Assembly: GCF_003992725.1 (NCBI RefSeq)
Contig: NZ_RZNF01000007.1
Coordinates: 1-64,000, forward strand
Source: Rhodomicrobium lacus
GTDB taxonomy: Bacteria > Pseudomonadota > Alphaproteobacteria > Rhizobiales > Rhodomicrobiaceae
Length of the DNA stretch: 64,000 nucleotides
Reading direction: 5' to 3'
Part shown: piece by piece, positions 8,104 to 16,554 of the stretch
How the letters are laid out: each line of letters begins with the position of its first letter
Numbering within the stretch: the first letter of the stretch is position 1
Notes under the pieces: generated by a model
Seen by the model: only the letters and a program-made list of their open reading frames with translations
Databases searched by the model: none
Told to the model about the DNA's origin: nothing
Made by a program: the position numbers and the translations under genes

Positions 8104-8199
8104 CTATTTTTTTCCGGCTTTTTTTGGCGGGGCCTTCTCTTCGGCTTTGCCTTTTGGCTTCGGGGCTTCCTTCGGCTTCGCTTCAGGTTTCTTTGCCAT
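8104..8199 (-). CDS. 31-residue Lys/Pro/Glu/Ala-rich peptide
   Basis: An ATG at 8199 opens a short frame that ends in TAG at 8104. The peptide begins MAKKPEAKPKEAPKPKG and stays rich in Lys, Pro, Glu and Ala, with no hydrophobic segment, so it would be a soluble, highly charged, probably disordered protein. A terminator-like hairpin follows on the same strand and AAGGG precedes the start by about nine bases. The composition could partly reflect the GC-rich DNA. I do not know its function. Confidence 0.4.
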   Translation of the reverse strand: MAKKPEAKPKEAPKPKGKAEEKAPPKKAGKK

Positions 8200-8324
8200 C
8201 GTCGTATCACCCTTGAAGAACGCGCCAAATCGAATAGGCGCATTACGGAGTTTGCGAGCAACTTCGCCGGAGTGCAATACAAATTTGTTCCGGGCAGTAG
8301 AAGCTGTTCAAGCCAGAGAGAACA

Positions 8325-9437
8325 ATGAGCATGAGCCGCCTTGCCCACTTTGCCACCTTATGTATATCCGCCGCCGTTGCTTGCTCCTTCGATGCCCTGG
8401 CGCAGGGTCACGAGACAGGCGGGGCATGCTGGTCGGCCGTCGAACTGGCTGGCAAGCCGGGAGAAAAGGCTATCCACCGAGAGACTTACGATCCCGCGAT
8501 CGAACCGCGCAACGAAGTTGCCCAGCTTGCGCCCGTGGCGCCGGCCCTGCGCGGGTCCATTCGCAGCGTGAAACTTCCGCCCGGTGAAAAGTTGGTAGCC
8601 CTCACTTTCGACCTCTGCGAAAACGCGTGGGAGGTGTCGGGCTATGACGCGCCTATCATCGACACGCTGCGGAAGTCCGGCGTGAAGGCGACATTTTTTG
8701 CGAGCGGAAAGTGGCTCATGGATCACAGCGAGCGCGCCCAGCAGCTCATGGCCGATCCGCTGTTCGAAGTGGGCGCACATAGCTGGACGCACCGGAATTT
8801 CCGCCTCCTGCCGCCGGACGAGATGCGGCGCGACCTTGCGCTGAATCTCCACGCGGATGACCACCTTCGCCGAAAGCTTTCGGGGCGAAGCTGCTACAGG
8901 CCCGGCCCAGGCCCGGTCGACGCCAGCCGCCCGCTCGTCTTTCGCTTTCCTTTCGGCACATGCAACACCGAGGCGCTCGACGCGGTAAACGACGCCGGGC
9001 TGCTCGCCATCCAGTGGGATATCCCGACCGGAGACCCGGCGCCCACCCAGAGCGCCGAAGCGATCGCGAAGAGCGCCGCCGCCGCGAAACCCGGCTCGAT
9101 CATCGTGATGCACGCGAACGGGCGCGGCCACCACACAGCCGAAGCGCTGCCGCGCATGATCGAGGAGCTGCGAAAGCGCGGCTTCGGCTTTGCTACGGTG
9201 AGCGAACTGATTGCGAAGGGCGAGCCTGTAATCAAGGATAGCTGCTACGAGCTGAAGCCGGGGGACAATGTGAAATACGACAAGCTCTTCCCGCTTGACC
9301 GCGCGCATAACGCGGCACCGCCCCCGGTTGCCGGCAGTAAGCACGCCCCCGCGCCGACCGGCTGGGGCGCGGATGTCAAGAGCACCGCTCCGGCAACCAC
9401 GCACCCGGCCGCCCCGATCACGGCGGACAGGCCATGA
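8325..9437 (+). CDS. Exported polysaccharide deacetylase (NodB-type)
   Basis: This 370-residue protein has an N-terminal signal peptide (cut near residue 27, DALAQG) and a NodB-like domain at about 80-290. Members remove N-acetyl or O-acetyl groups from polysaccharides such as chitin-like polymers or peptidoglycan in the periplasm. The first catalytic/metal motif reads LTFDLCEN instead of TFDDG: Asp96 is kept, but the second Asp that normally binds metal is Leu. The HxxxH metal pair is present (HSWTH, His152 and His156). The C-terminal 75 residues are Pro/Ala-rich and low in complexity. Its stop overlaps the GNAT gene start (ATGA). Substrate unknown. Confidence 0.85.
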   Translation: MSMSRLAHFATLCISAAVACSFDALAQGHETGGACWSAVELAGKPGEKAIHRETYDPAIEPRNEVAQLAPVAPALRGSIRSVKLPPGEKLVALTFDLCENAWEVSGYDAPIIDTLRKSGVKATFFASGKWLMDHSERAQQLMADPLFEVGAHSWTHRNFRLLPPDEMRRDLALNLHADDHLRRKLSGRSCYRPGPGPVDASRPLVFRFPFGTCNTEALDAVNDAGLLAIQWDIPTGDPAPTQSAEAIAKSAAAAKPGSIIVMHANGRGHHTAEALPRMIEELRKRGFGFATVSELIAKGEPVIKDSCYELKPGDNVKYDKLFPLDRAHNAAPPPVAGSKHAPAPTGWGADVKSTAPATTHPAAPITADRP

Positions 9438-9943
9438 CGACATCAACGAACAGCCCTTTCGATAACGTGAGCCACGATCTCGGCGACGCGCTCATCTTGA
9501 GGCCGCTCAAGCCTAGCCACGCAAAGGCGCTCGGCGCCGCGATGGCGGCGATACCGCCCTGGTCGGTCGTAAACTGGAGCGCGCCCAGCATCGCCGCGTC
9601 GCTGCAACGGGAGGTTCCCGCCCTTCAGCGTTTCGAGGTTCTGCAGGACGGGCGTCTCGCGGGTATCGTCGCGATCCAGCATCCGTTCCTGCACGGGCCG
9701 TATCTCCAGCTTTTCTGCGTGCTGCCGGAGTTTCAGGGGCGCGGACTTGGGTGCCGCCTGCTGCAATGGATGGAGGACGAGGCGCGAAAGGGCGGCGCCC
9801 GTCAGCTCTGGCTCTGCGTCTCCACGTTCAACACGCGCGCGGAAGCACTCTATCGCCGCTTCGGTTTCGAGAGCGTCGGCGTGCTCGACAAGCTCGCGAT
9901 CGACGCATCGGACGAGATATTCATGCGCAAGCGGCTGTTCTGA
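9434..9943 (+). CDS. GNAT-family N-acetyltransferase
   Basis: This 169-residue protein has the GNAT fold: beta strand YLQLFCVLPEFQGRGLGCRLL contains motif A with the acetyl-CoA pyrophosphate-binding QGRGLG loop, and NTRAEALYRRFGFESVGV is the motif B end. It would transfer an acetyl group from acetyl-CoA to an unknown amine. Its ATG overlaps the deacetylase stop by ATGA, so translation is coupled. Pairing a deacetylase with an acetyltransferase is suggestive of cell-wall sugar modification, but the deacetylase is exported and this protein is cytosolic, so a joint role is not shown. Confidence 0.85.
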   Translation: MTTSTNSPFDNVSHDLGDALILRPLKPSHAKALGAAMAAIPPWSVVNWSAPSIAASLQREVPALQRFEVLQDGRLAGIVAIQHPFLHGPYLQLFCVLPEFQGRGLGCRLLQWMEDEARKGGARQLWLCVSTFNTRAEALYRRFGFESVGVLDKLAIDASDEIFMRKRLF

Positions 9944-9958
9944 AGCCGGCCGCCGCGC

Positions 9959-10948
9959 CTAGGCCACCTCAAGCACGACGCGACCGCGGATCTTTCCCGC
10001 AAGGATGTCCTCGGCAAGCGTGACGGCATCCTTCCAGGGATGCGTCGTGGTGAGGTCCGCGAGTTTCGCGCGGTCGAGATCTTGCGCAAGCCGCGCCCAG
10101 GCTTCGAGCCGCTTCGCCTTCGGCGCCAGCACGGAATCGATGCCCGCCAGCGTCACGCCACGCAGGATGAATGGCGCGACGCTTGCGGGCAGGTCCAGGC
10201 CTTGCGCGAGCCCGCAGGCGGCGACCGTGCCGCCGTATTTCGTCTGCGCGAGAACATTCGCGAGCGTATGGCTGCCGACGGAATCGACCGCGCCCGCCCA
10301 TCGCTCGCGCCCGAGCGGCTTGCCCGGCGCCGAAAGCTCCTGCCGCGCGACGATCTCAGACGCACCGAGCGACTTCAGGTAGCCTTCCTCTTCCGGGCGT
10401 CCGGTCGAGGCGATCACCGTGAAGCCGAGCTTCGACAGCAGCGCCACCGCGACACTGCCGACGCCGCCGGAAGCGCCCGTGACAAGGACCGGCCCCTTGT
10501 CGGGCGTCACGCCATGCGCTTCGAGGGCCAGCACGCTCAGCATCGCGGTATAACCCGCCGTGCCGATGGCCATCGCCTCCGCGCGCGAAAGCCCGGCGGG
10601 CAGCGGCACCAGCCAATCGCCCTTCACTCGGGAGAACTGCGCATAGCCGCCGAGATGGGTTTCGCCCGTGCCCCAGCCGTTCAGCACCACCTCATCGCCG
10701 GTCTTGAATTCAGGATGCGACGAGCTTTCCACGATCCCTGCGAAGTCGATGCCCGGTACCATGGGCCAGCGCCGGACCACCGGAGCCTTGCCCGTGATGG
10801 CGAGACCGTCCTTGTAATTCACGGTCGAATGCGTGACGCGCACCGTGACATCGCCCGGCATGAGGTCCGCTTCCGAAAGCTCGGTCCACGCGACGGTCTG
10901 GCCGCTGTCGGTTTTCGTGAGAAGGAGCGCTTCGAACTTTTCCGTCAT
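9959..10948 (-). CDS. acuI: NADPH-dependent acrylyl-CoA reductase / MDR oxidoreductase, AcuI/YhdH type
   Basis: This 329-residue medium-chain reductase belongs to the YhdH/AcuI group. It has the N-terminal GroES-like domain ([24 protein letters not shown]) and a Rossmann domain with [18 protein letters not shown] for NADPH. It lacks the zinc-binding residues of true alcohol dehydrogenases. AcuI reduces acryloyl-CoA to propionyl-CoA, detoxifying an intermediate of DMSP or 3-hydroxypropionate metabolism; relatives may reduce other 2-enoyl compounds, so the substrate is inferred. ATG at 10948 gives the family start [10 protein letters not shown]. It converges on the GNAT gene. Confidence 0.85.
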   Translation of the reverse strand: MTEKFEALLLTKTDSGQTVAWTELSEADLMPGDVTVRVTHSTVNYKDGLAITGKAPVVRRWPMVPGIDFAGIVESSSHPEFKTGDEVVLNGWGTGETHLGGYAQFSRVKGDWLVPLPAGLSRAEAMAIGTAGYTAMLSVLALEAHGVTPDKGPVLVTGASGGVGSVAVALLSKLGFTVIASTGRPEEEGYLKSLGASEIVARQELSAPGKPLGRERWAGAVDSVGSHTLANVLAQTKYGGTVAACGLAQGLDLPASVAPFILRGVTLAGIDSVLAPKAKRLEAWARLAQDLDRAKLADLTTTHPWKDAVTLAEDILAGKIRGRVVLEVA

Positions 10949-11284
10949 GGCCGAACTCGTCGCTATGGGAACGGGAATGCCCGCTTACGGGCGGCTTTCG
11001 CGATTATAGGAATGTTTGCCCCTTCCCGCGACATGGCGCGCCACAGCCTTTAGGCGCACCCCCAAAAAAAGCAAAGCGCTGCTAAAGCGGAGGCAAACCG
11101 CAAAACAGTTCGGTTGCATGCGGGTTCCAATTGGGACGGCGTCGCGCTCGGCAATAGCTTAGAGCAATGATTTGCCTTATATCGCAGCACGTTAGGTGCA
11201 CCGCACAATGGAAAACATTTGCACTTCCGCCTAAGAGGACCGATCCTTTTCCGAAGGGTCAAACATCACGAAGGAGGCATGCAG
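10949..11284. other. Intergenic stretch between acuI and a short membrane gene
   Basis: About 330 bases, less GC-rich in the right half than the flanking genes. It should hold the divergent promoters of acuI and of the short membrane peptide gene. I see no gene with a ribosome site and no clear terminator. Confidence 0.4.
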
Positions 11285-11368
11285 ATGTCCTTGTCTGTTG
11301 AGCTCGTTCGAATCGCAACGCTTGGGGTCTTCGCGTTTCTCGCGGCATTCGTGCTCGGTGTACTCTGA
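11285..11368 (+). CDS. 27-residue single-pass membrane peptide
   Basis: A near-perfect Shine-Dalgarno sequence AAGGAGG (11271-11277) is followed after seven bases by ATG at 11285. The encoded peptide is MSLSVELVRIATLGVF plus a further hydrophobic run FLAAFVLGVL, i.e. one transmembrane helix with almost nothing else. A second ATG at 11279 lies one base from the ribosome site and is unlikely to be used. The gene is followed at a distance by nagZ on the same strand. The function is unknown; the strong ribosome site makes translation likely. Confidence 0.6.
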   Translation: MSLSVELVRIATLGVFAFLAAFVLGVL

Positions 11369-11552
11369 CCGGTGCCGGTGCGTCGTCTGATGCGGGCCCC
11401 TTCGGTCGGCATCCCGGAGACGTGATGCGCATCTTCCCTGCCAGCCGCGATCCCGTTAACCCTCGCAAATGACCGCGCAACCGCGCGTTGTCCCCCCTCC
11501 GAAACGAGCCTATAGTCTCGTCGCAAACGAATATGCGACCCCGGAGGCATTC

Positions 11553-12566
11553 TTGACACGGCGTGCATTCATCTGCGGTCTGGCAGGCCATGCGCTGAAG
11601 CCCGAGGAGCGGGCTTTCCTCAGCGAGACGCGGCCCGCCGGCGTCATTCTTTTCGGACGGAACGTCGACAGTCCCGATCAGGTCGCTGCGCTCATCGCCG
11701 AGGCGCAGGAGGCGGTCGGCGGCGACGGGCGCATGATCGTCATGGTGGATCAGGAGGGCGGGCGCGTGCAGCGCCTTCGCGAGCCGCACTGGCCGAAATA
11801 TCCGCCCGCGCGTGCCTTCTGCGCTATCGATGACGCGGACCAAAGCGCCCAAGCGGCGAACCTTTGTGCGCAGGCCATGGCGGCGGATCTCGCAAGCCTC
11901 GGCTTCAATACGACCGCAGCGCCCGTGCTCGATGTGCCCGTCCCCGGCGCGGACAACATCATCGGGGACCGTGCCTATGGGGAGGATGTCGAAACCGTGA
12001 TCGCGCTCGGCCGCGCGGTGGCCGACGGGCTTCTCGCGCAGGGCATCCTGCCGATCATGAAGCACATCCCAGGGCATGGCCGCGCCATGGCGGACAGCCA
12101 TCTCGCGCTGCCGGTCGTCCACACGCCGCTTGCCGAGCTTGAAGCGCACGATTTCGCGCCCTTCCGCGCGCTGAACGACCTTCCCATGGCGATGACGGCG
12201 CATGTCGTTTTCACCGCCGTCGACCCCGCTGCGCCCGTCACCGTCTCCGAGAAGGCGATCCGCGACGTGATCCGGGGTTATATCGGTTTCGACGGCCTTC
12301 TGATGAGCGACGACCTCACCATGAAGGCGCTGAAGGGCACGCCGGGCGAAAATGCGCGCGCGGCACTCGCGGCGGGTTGCGACCTCGCGCTTCACTGCAC
12401 CGGCGATCTCGATGAGATGCGCGCCGTGGCTGCCGAGTCGCCCGTGCTCGAAGGCGATGCGCGGCGGCGTTTCGAGGTCGCTCTCGCCCGCGTGAAGGCA
12501 CCACTGAGCTACGACCTTGCTGCAGCTGAGGAAGCCCGCGCCAAATCGCTGGCAGCCTTCGCGTGA
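11553..12566 (+). CDS. nagZ: Beta-N-acetylhexosaminidase NagZ (GH3)
   Basis: This enzyme of about 337 residues removes N-acetylglucosamine from muropeptides in cytosolic peptidoglycan recycling. GH3 landmarks are clear: GVILFGRNV, IVMVDQEGGRVQRL, and the NagZ-specific loop KHIPGHGRAMADSH whose His/Asp pair assists catalysis, then LLMSDDLTMKA with the nucleophile Asp. I choose TTG at 11553 because GGAGG (11543-11547) sits five bases upstream and the protein then matches the usual NagZ start. An in-frame ATG at 11469 would add 28 residues and has no ribosome site. scpA follows 42 bases downstream, a common alphaproteobacterial order. Confidence 0.93.
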   Translation: MTRRAFICGLAGHALKPEERAFLSETRPAGVILFGRNVDSPDQVAALIAEAQEAVGGDGRMIVMVDQEGGRVQRLREPHWPKYPPARAFCAIDDADQSAQAANLCAQAMAADLASLGFNTTAAPVLDVPVPGADNIIGDRAYGEDVETVIALGRAVADGLLAQGILPIMKHIPGHGRAMADSHLALPVVHTPLAELEAHDFAPFRALNDLPMAMTAHVVFTAVDPAAPVTVSEKAIRDVIRGYIGFDGLLMSDDLTMKALKGTPGENARAALAAGCDLALHCTGDLDEMRAVAAESPVLEGDARRRFEVALARVKAPLSYDLAAAEEARAKSLAAFA

Positions 12567-12608
12567 ATCGCTCAAAGTGATCGAGCGAGGTGTCAAGCGG
12601 AGATTCGC

Positions 12609-13568
12609 GTGAGCGACGAGACGGATAACGGCGGAAGCAACGAAGCGCGGGCGGCGAAGCCGGAACGCGGCGCCGACGCCGTCGATAGCTGGGACGCGCC
12701 GGAGCGTATCGAGCCGGAAGACGAGGCTGACATCCTCCTTCTCGAACTCGACGGCTTCGAAGGCCCGCTCGACCTGCTCCTGCAACTCGCGCGCACGCAG
12801 AAGGTCGATCTCGCGAAGCTATCGATCCTCGACCTTGCGAACCAGTACCTCGCCTATATCGAGGCGGCGCGCGCGCTTCGGCTTGAAATCGCCGCCGACT
12901 ATCTGGTGATGGCGGCTTGGCTCGCCTACCTGAAATCGAAGCTTCTTCTGCCGGAACAGGAACAGCCGCAGGACGGGCCATCCGGCAAGGAACTCGCGGC
13001 GCAACTCGCCTTCCGCCTGAAGCGCCTCGAAGCAATGCGCGAAGCCTTGGCGAGCCTGATGGGCCGCAAGCGCCTCGGCGTCGACCTTTTCTCGCGCGGC
13101 ATGCCGGAAGGAATCCGCATCGTGCGGTCGAGCGTCTATCAGGCCAGCATCTTCGACCTGCTGAAGGCGTACGCCGAGCAGCGCCAGCGCACCGCCGTCA
13201 CGGAGGTGAAATGGGGCGGGCGCGTGGTGTGGTCGATCAAGATGGCGCGCGACCGGCTGTCGAAGCTCCTCGGCAAATTGCCGGACTGGGCGGAACTCGA
13301 CACCTTCCTTGAAGAATACAAGCCGTCGCCGACGCTCGGCAAGACCGTCACGGCGTCGAGCTTCGGCGCTACGCTGGAGCTTGCGCGCGAGGGCTATCTC
13401 GAACTGCGGCAGGATCGGGCCTTCGGGCCGCTTTACCTGAAGTGGCTGACCGACAAACCGAACGGCATGGATGTGCTTGGCGTCGACGTGACGGGCGACG
13501 AGCCCCGGGGCGGCGCCACTGAAGAAGCAGGCATCGCCGACGTCGGTCCCGCCGAAAACGCGGCCTGA
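12609..13568 (+). CDS. scpA: Segregation and condensation protein A
   Basis: This 319-residue kleisin subunit would bridge the SMC ATPase heads and bind ScpB in chromosome condensation. Its conserved N-terminal block LDGFEGPLDLLLQLARTQKV (about 45-65), the helix IAADYLVMAAWLAYLKSKLL, and the C-terminal winged-helix part FGATLELAREGYLELRQDRAFGPLYL are visible. It has an acidic 40-residue N-terminal extension. It follows nagZ as in many Rhizobiales, but the usual next gene, scpB, is absent here; the sequence after the stop shows no ScpB-like frame. Confidence 0.92.
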   Translation: MSDETDNGGSNEARAAKPERGADAVDSWDAPERIEPEDEADILLLELDGFEGPLDLLLQLARTQKVDLAKLSILDLANQYLAYIEAARALRLEIAADYLVMAAWLAYLKSKLLLPEQEQPQDGPSGKELAAQLAFRLKRLEAMREALASLMGRKRLGVDLFSRGMPEGIRIVRSSVYQASIFDLLKAYAEQRQRTAVTEVKWGGRVVWSIKMARDRLSKLLGKLPDWAELDTFLEEYKPSPTLGKTVTASSFGATLELAREGYLELRQDRAFGPLYLKWLTDKPNGMDVLGVDVTGDEPRGGATEEAGIADVGPAENAA

Positions 13569-13752
13569 TCCCGCGCTTGTTCTCAGCTTACGCCCGCACC
13601 GGACACACACGATCGGCTGCAGACTCAGCCCACGTAGAATCGGGCGTCGATGCGCTGAGTCGGACCGGGTGGACATCCCCACGACCGAATTCGGCGAGCG
13701 CGAGCCGGGGGCGCGGTTCGCGGCGTCCGATCTTGCGATAAGGTCAATAAAA

Positions 13753-13780
13753 GACCCCGTTCGTCGAGACGAACAGGGTC
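13753..13780 (-). terminator. Terminator on minus strand downstream of the 13885-14247 gene
   Basis: A long inverted repeat with a five-pair and a seven-pair arm broken by one mismatch (13753-13765 with 13768-13780) is followed on the minus strand by a T-rich run. It lies about 105 bases beyond the stop of the small exported protein gene. The rest of 13569-13884 shows no gene. Confidence 0.7.
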
Positions 13781-13884
13781 CAGCTTCAGGCTCGTGGGGA
13801 AAGCATCTTGGGGGGATGCTTGCCGTGGATTTTTCCGTTTCTTGCCCCTGCGAGCAAGTCACGTTTTGTTGCAAAATCTTCCGC

Positions 13885-14247
13885 TCAGAATCCGTCGTTC
13901 CGGCAGGGGCGGGCGACGATCACGCAGCGCTTGAGATTCCAGATCTGCTGGCCACCGCCGACACGCGCCGGGTCGCAATGATACTCAACGACCTTTGCAT
14001 TTTCCCAGGTGATGAAGCGCTCGCCATGCGCGTTGATGACCTGCTCCTGCCAACGCTTGATGGCCGAACGGCGCGCCGAGCGGATGACATAATAGGCATC
14101 GCCGGCGGCGCGAACCGGTTCGCGGCAGGCGGCTCGTGCTTCCCTCTCCCTTTCATACTGGCTGGACTTGCGCCCGTGTTGCGCGGACGCCGGAAGTGTC
14201 ATCGTGGCAGTTACCGCCACGGCCAATAGAACTGCTAGAAATCGCAT
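13885..14247 (-). CDS. Small exported protein of unknown function
   Basis: This 120-residue protein starts with a signal peptide (MRFLAVLLAVAVTATMTLP, cleavage near ASAQH at 22-23). The mature part is basic, with conserved-looking Tyr/Arg-rich helices and three Cys residues (ACREP, YHCDP, LKRCVIV plus RPCRNDGF at the end), which suggests disulfides in the periplasm. I do not recognise a named family. It is a lone gene with its own terminator and faces scpA across a region without genes. Confidence 0.65.
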   Translation of the reverse strand: MRFLAVLLAVAVTATMTLPASAQHGRKSSQYEREREARAACREPVRAAGDAYYVIRSARRSAIKRWQEQVINAHGERFITWENAKVVEYHCDPARVGGGQQIWNLKRCVIVARPCRNDGF

Positions 14248-14616
14248 GTCTCACTCCATCTTGCGAGCAAAGCTATCACTGCGGAGAAGCAAGCGATCAT
14301 CGGCAATGCCCCCGCTTTCCGACTGAAAAAGGCTGCGGCGCTCAGCTTCCGCCAGCTTGATCGGGTAACATAACGGGGGCGCGAAGCAAGGCGACGGTTG
14401 GTCAATAAAGAGTTACCGCCAATGCTTTACTGTTGAAATATATGTCAAAGTTTCATTTGGCCGCACTTATGGACATATTTACCGTGGAAAACATGTGAGA
14501 AGCGCAAGCTCGGACGCAATTGCGCCTTTTATATATGGAGCACGGCGGATGAACGGCTTGCCATGCTGCGGTTCGGGGTGCGCGTCCAAACCGGTGCCCA
14601 CATTCAGGCACCGAAA
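14248..14616. other. Intergenic stretch, no gene seen
   Basis: Between the small exported protein gene and the ilvC terminator lie about 370 bases with locally lower GC content around 14400-14530. It should contain the promoter of the exported protein gene at its left side. No ribosome site plus frame or tRNA-like fold is visible. Confidence 0.4.
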
Positions 14617-14648
14617 CAAAAAAGGCCGGCCCCCGAAGGGAACCGGCC
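14617..14648 (-). terminator. Rho-independent terminator after ilvC
   Basis: On the minus strand a GC-rich hairpin (14624-14648, with a TTCG tetraloop-like apex) runs into six T residues. It lies about 65 bases beyond the ilvC stop codon. Confidence 0.85.
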
Positions 14649-14711
14649 TCGATTTTGCCGCTGATGAGCTTGCGCGTCTTTTGAAGCACGCAAACGCGTC
14701 AAGGGTGTCGT

Positions 14712-15827
<1,116 letters not shown>

Positions 15828-15934
15828 TTAGAAAGCCGCCGCCCAAAGGTCAATCGAACTTCCCTCGATTTTTGCGGGCAAGATCCTCCGCTGCGCCGAG
15901 AGTTTGCGCGAAGGCGGCCTGCCTTCACGGGCTG

Positions 15935-16483
15935 CTACATTCCTTCGGGGCCGCGCGAGATGGCGGCGACGCCGGTTCGCGCGATCTCGACGAGGCCCAG
16001 CGGCTTCATGAGGCCGATGAACGTGTCGATCTTCGATACCTTGCCGGTGATCTCGAAGACGAAATGATCGACCGTCGCATCCACCACCTTCGCGCGGAAG
16101 GCTTCGGCGAGGCGTAGGCTTTCGACGCGCTTGTCGCCCTTGCCAGCAACCTTGACGAGCGCAAGCTCGCGCTCGATGGGATCGCCCTTAACGGTGAGGT
16201 CGGTCACACCATGCACCGGCACGAGGCGACCGAGCTGGCTCTTGATCTGGTCGATGATCTCGACGGACCCTGTGGTGACGATGGTGATGCGCGACGCGCC
16301 GGCCTCGCGGCTCACCTCCGTCACAGTCAGGCTGTCGATGTTGTAGCCGCGCCCGGCGAACAGGCCGATGACACGCGCGAGAACGCCCGGCTCGTTGTCG
16401 ACGAGCACCGAAATCGTATGCCGCTCAACGCGTTCCTGCGGATTGTCCAAGGGCATCGCCGGACCCCATTCCATCTTGTTCAT
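15935..16483 (-). CDS. ilvN: Acetolactate synthase small (regulatory) subunit
   Basis: The 182-residue protein is the ACT-domain regulatory subunit of acetohydroxyacid synthase and confers valine feedback inhibition. The ACT domain HTISVLVDNEPGVLARVIGL...RGYNIDSLTV is at about 23-95, followed by the small-subunit C-terminal domain. ATG at 16483 (MNKMEWGP) has GAGGTGGG upstream; a TTG 15 bases earlier lacks spacing. It lies 71 bases after the large subunit on the same strand, as expected for an ilvIH-type operon. Confidence 0.96.
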   Translation of the reverse strand: MNKMEWGPAMPLDNPQERVERHTISVLVDNEPGVLARVIGLFAGRGYNIDSLTVTEVSREAGASRITIVTTGSVEIIDQIKSQLGRLVPVHGVTDLTVKGDPIERELALVKVAGKGDKRVESLRLAEAFRAKVVDATVDHFVFEITGKVSKIDTFIGLMKPLGLVEIARTGVAAISRGPEGM

Positions 16484-16554
16484 TCTATCCCACCTCAACT
16501 TTGGGCCGCGTCGGCGGGCTTCGCGGCGGGAAGCCGGACGCCCGACGGACCGCT

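Noticed and set aside
8013-8348. Minus-strand 111-codon frame overlapping the 31-codon frame
   Set aside because: It is Arg/Lys-rich noise in another frame and extends into the deacetylase signal region; the shorter frame has better signals.
11259-12785. Minus-strand frame of 508 codons opposite nagZ
   Set aside because: NagZ motifs on the plus strand are unmistakable, and the antisense translation is Arg-rich without conserved blocks.
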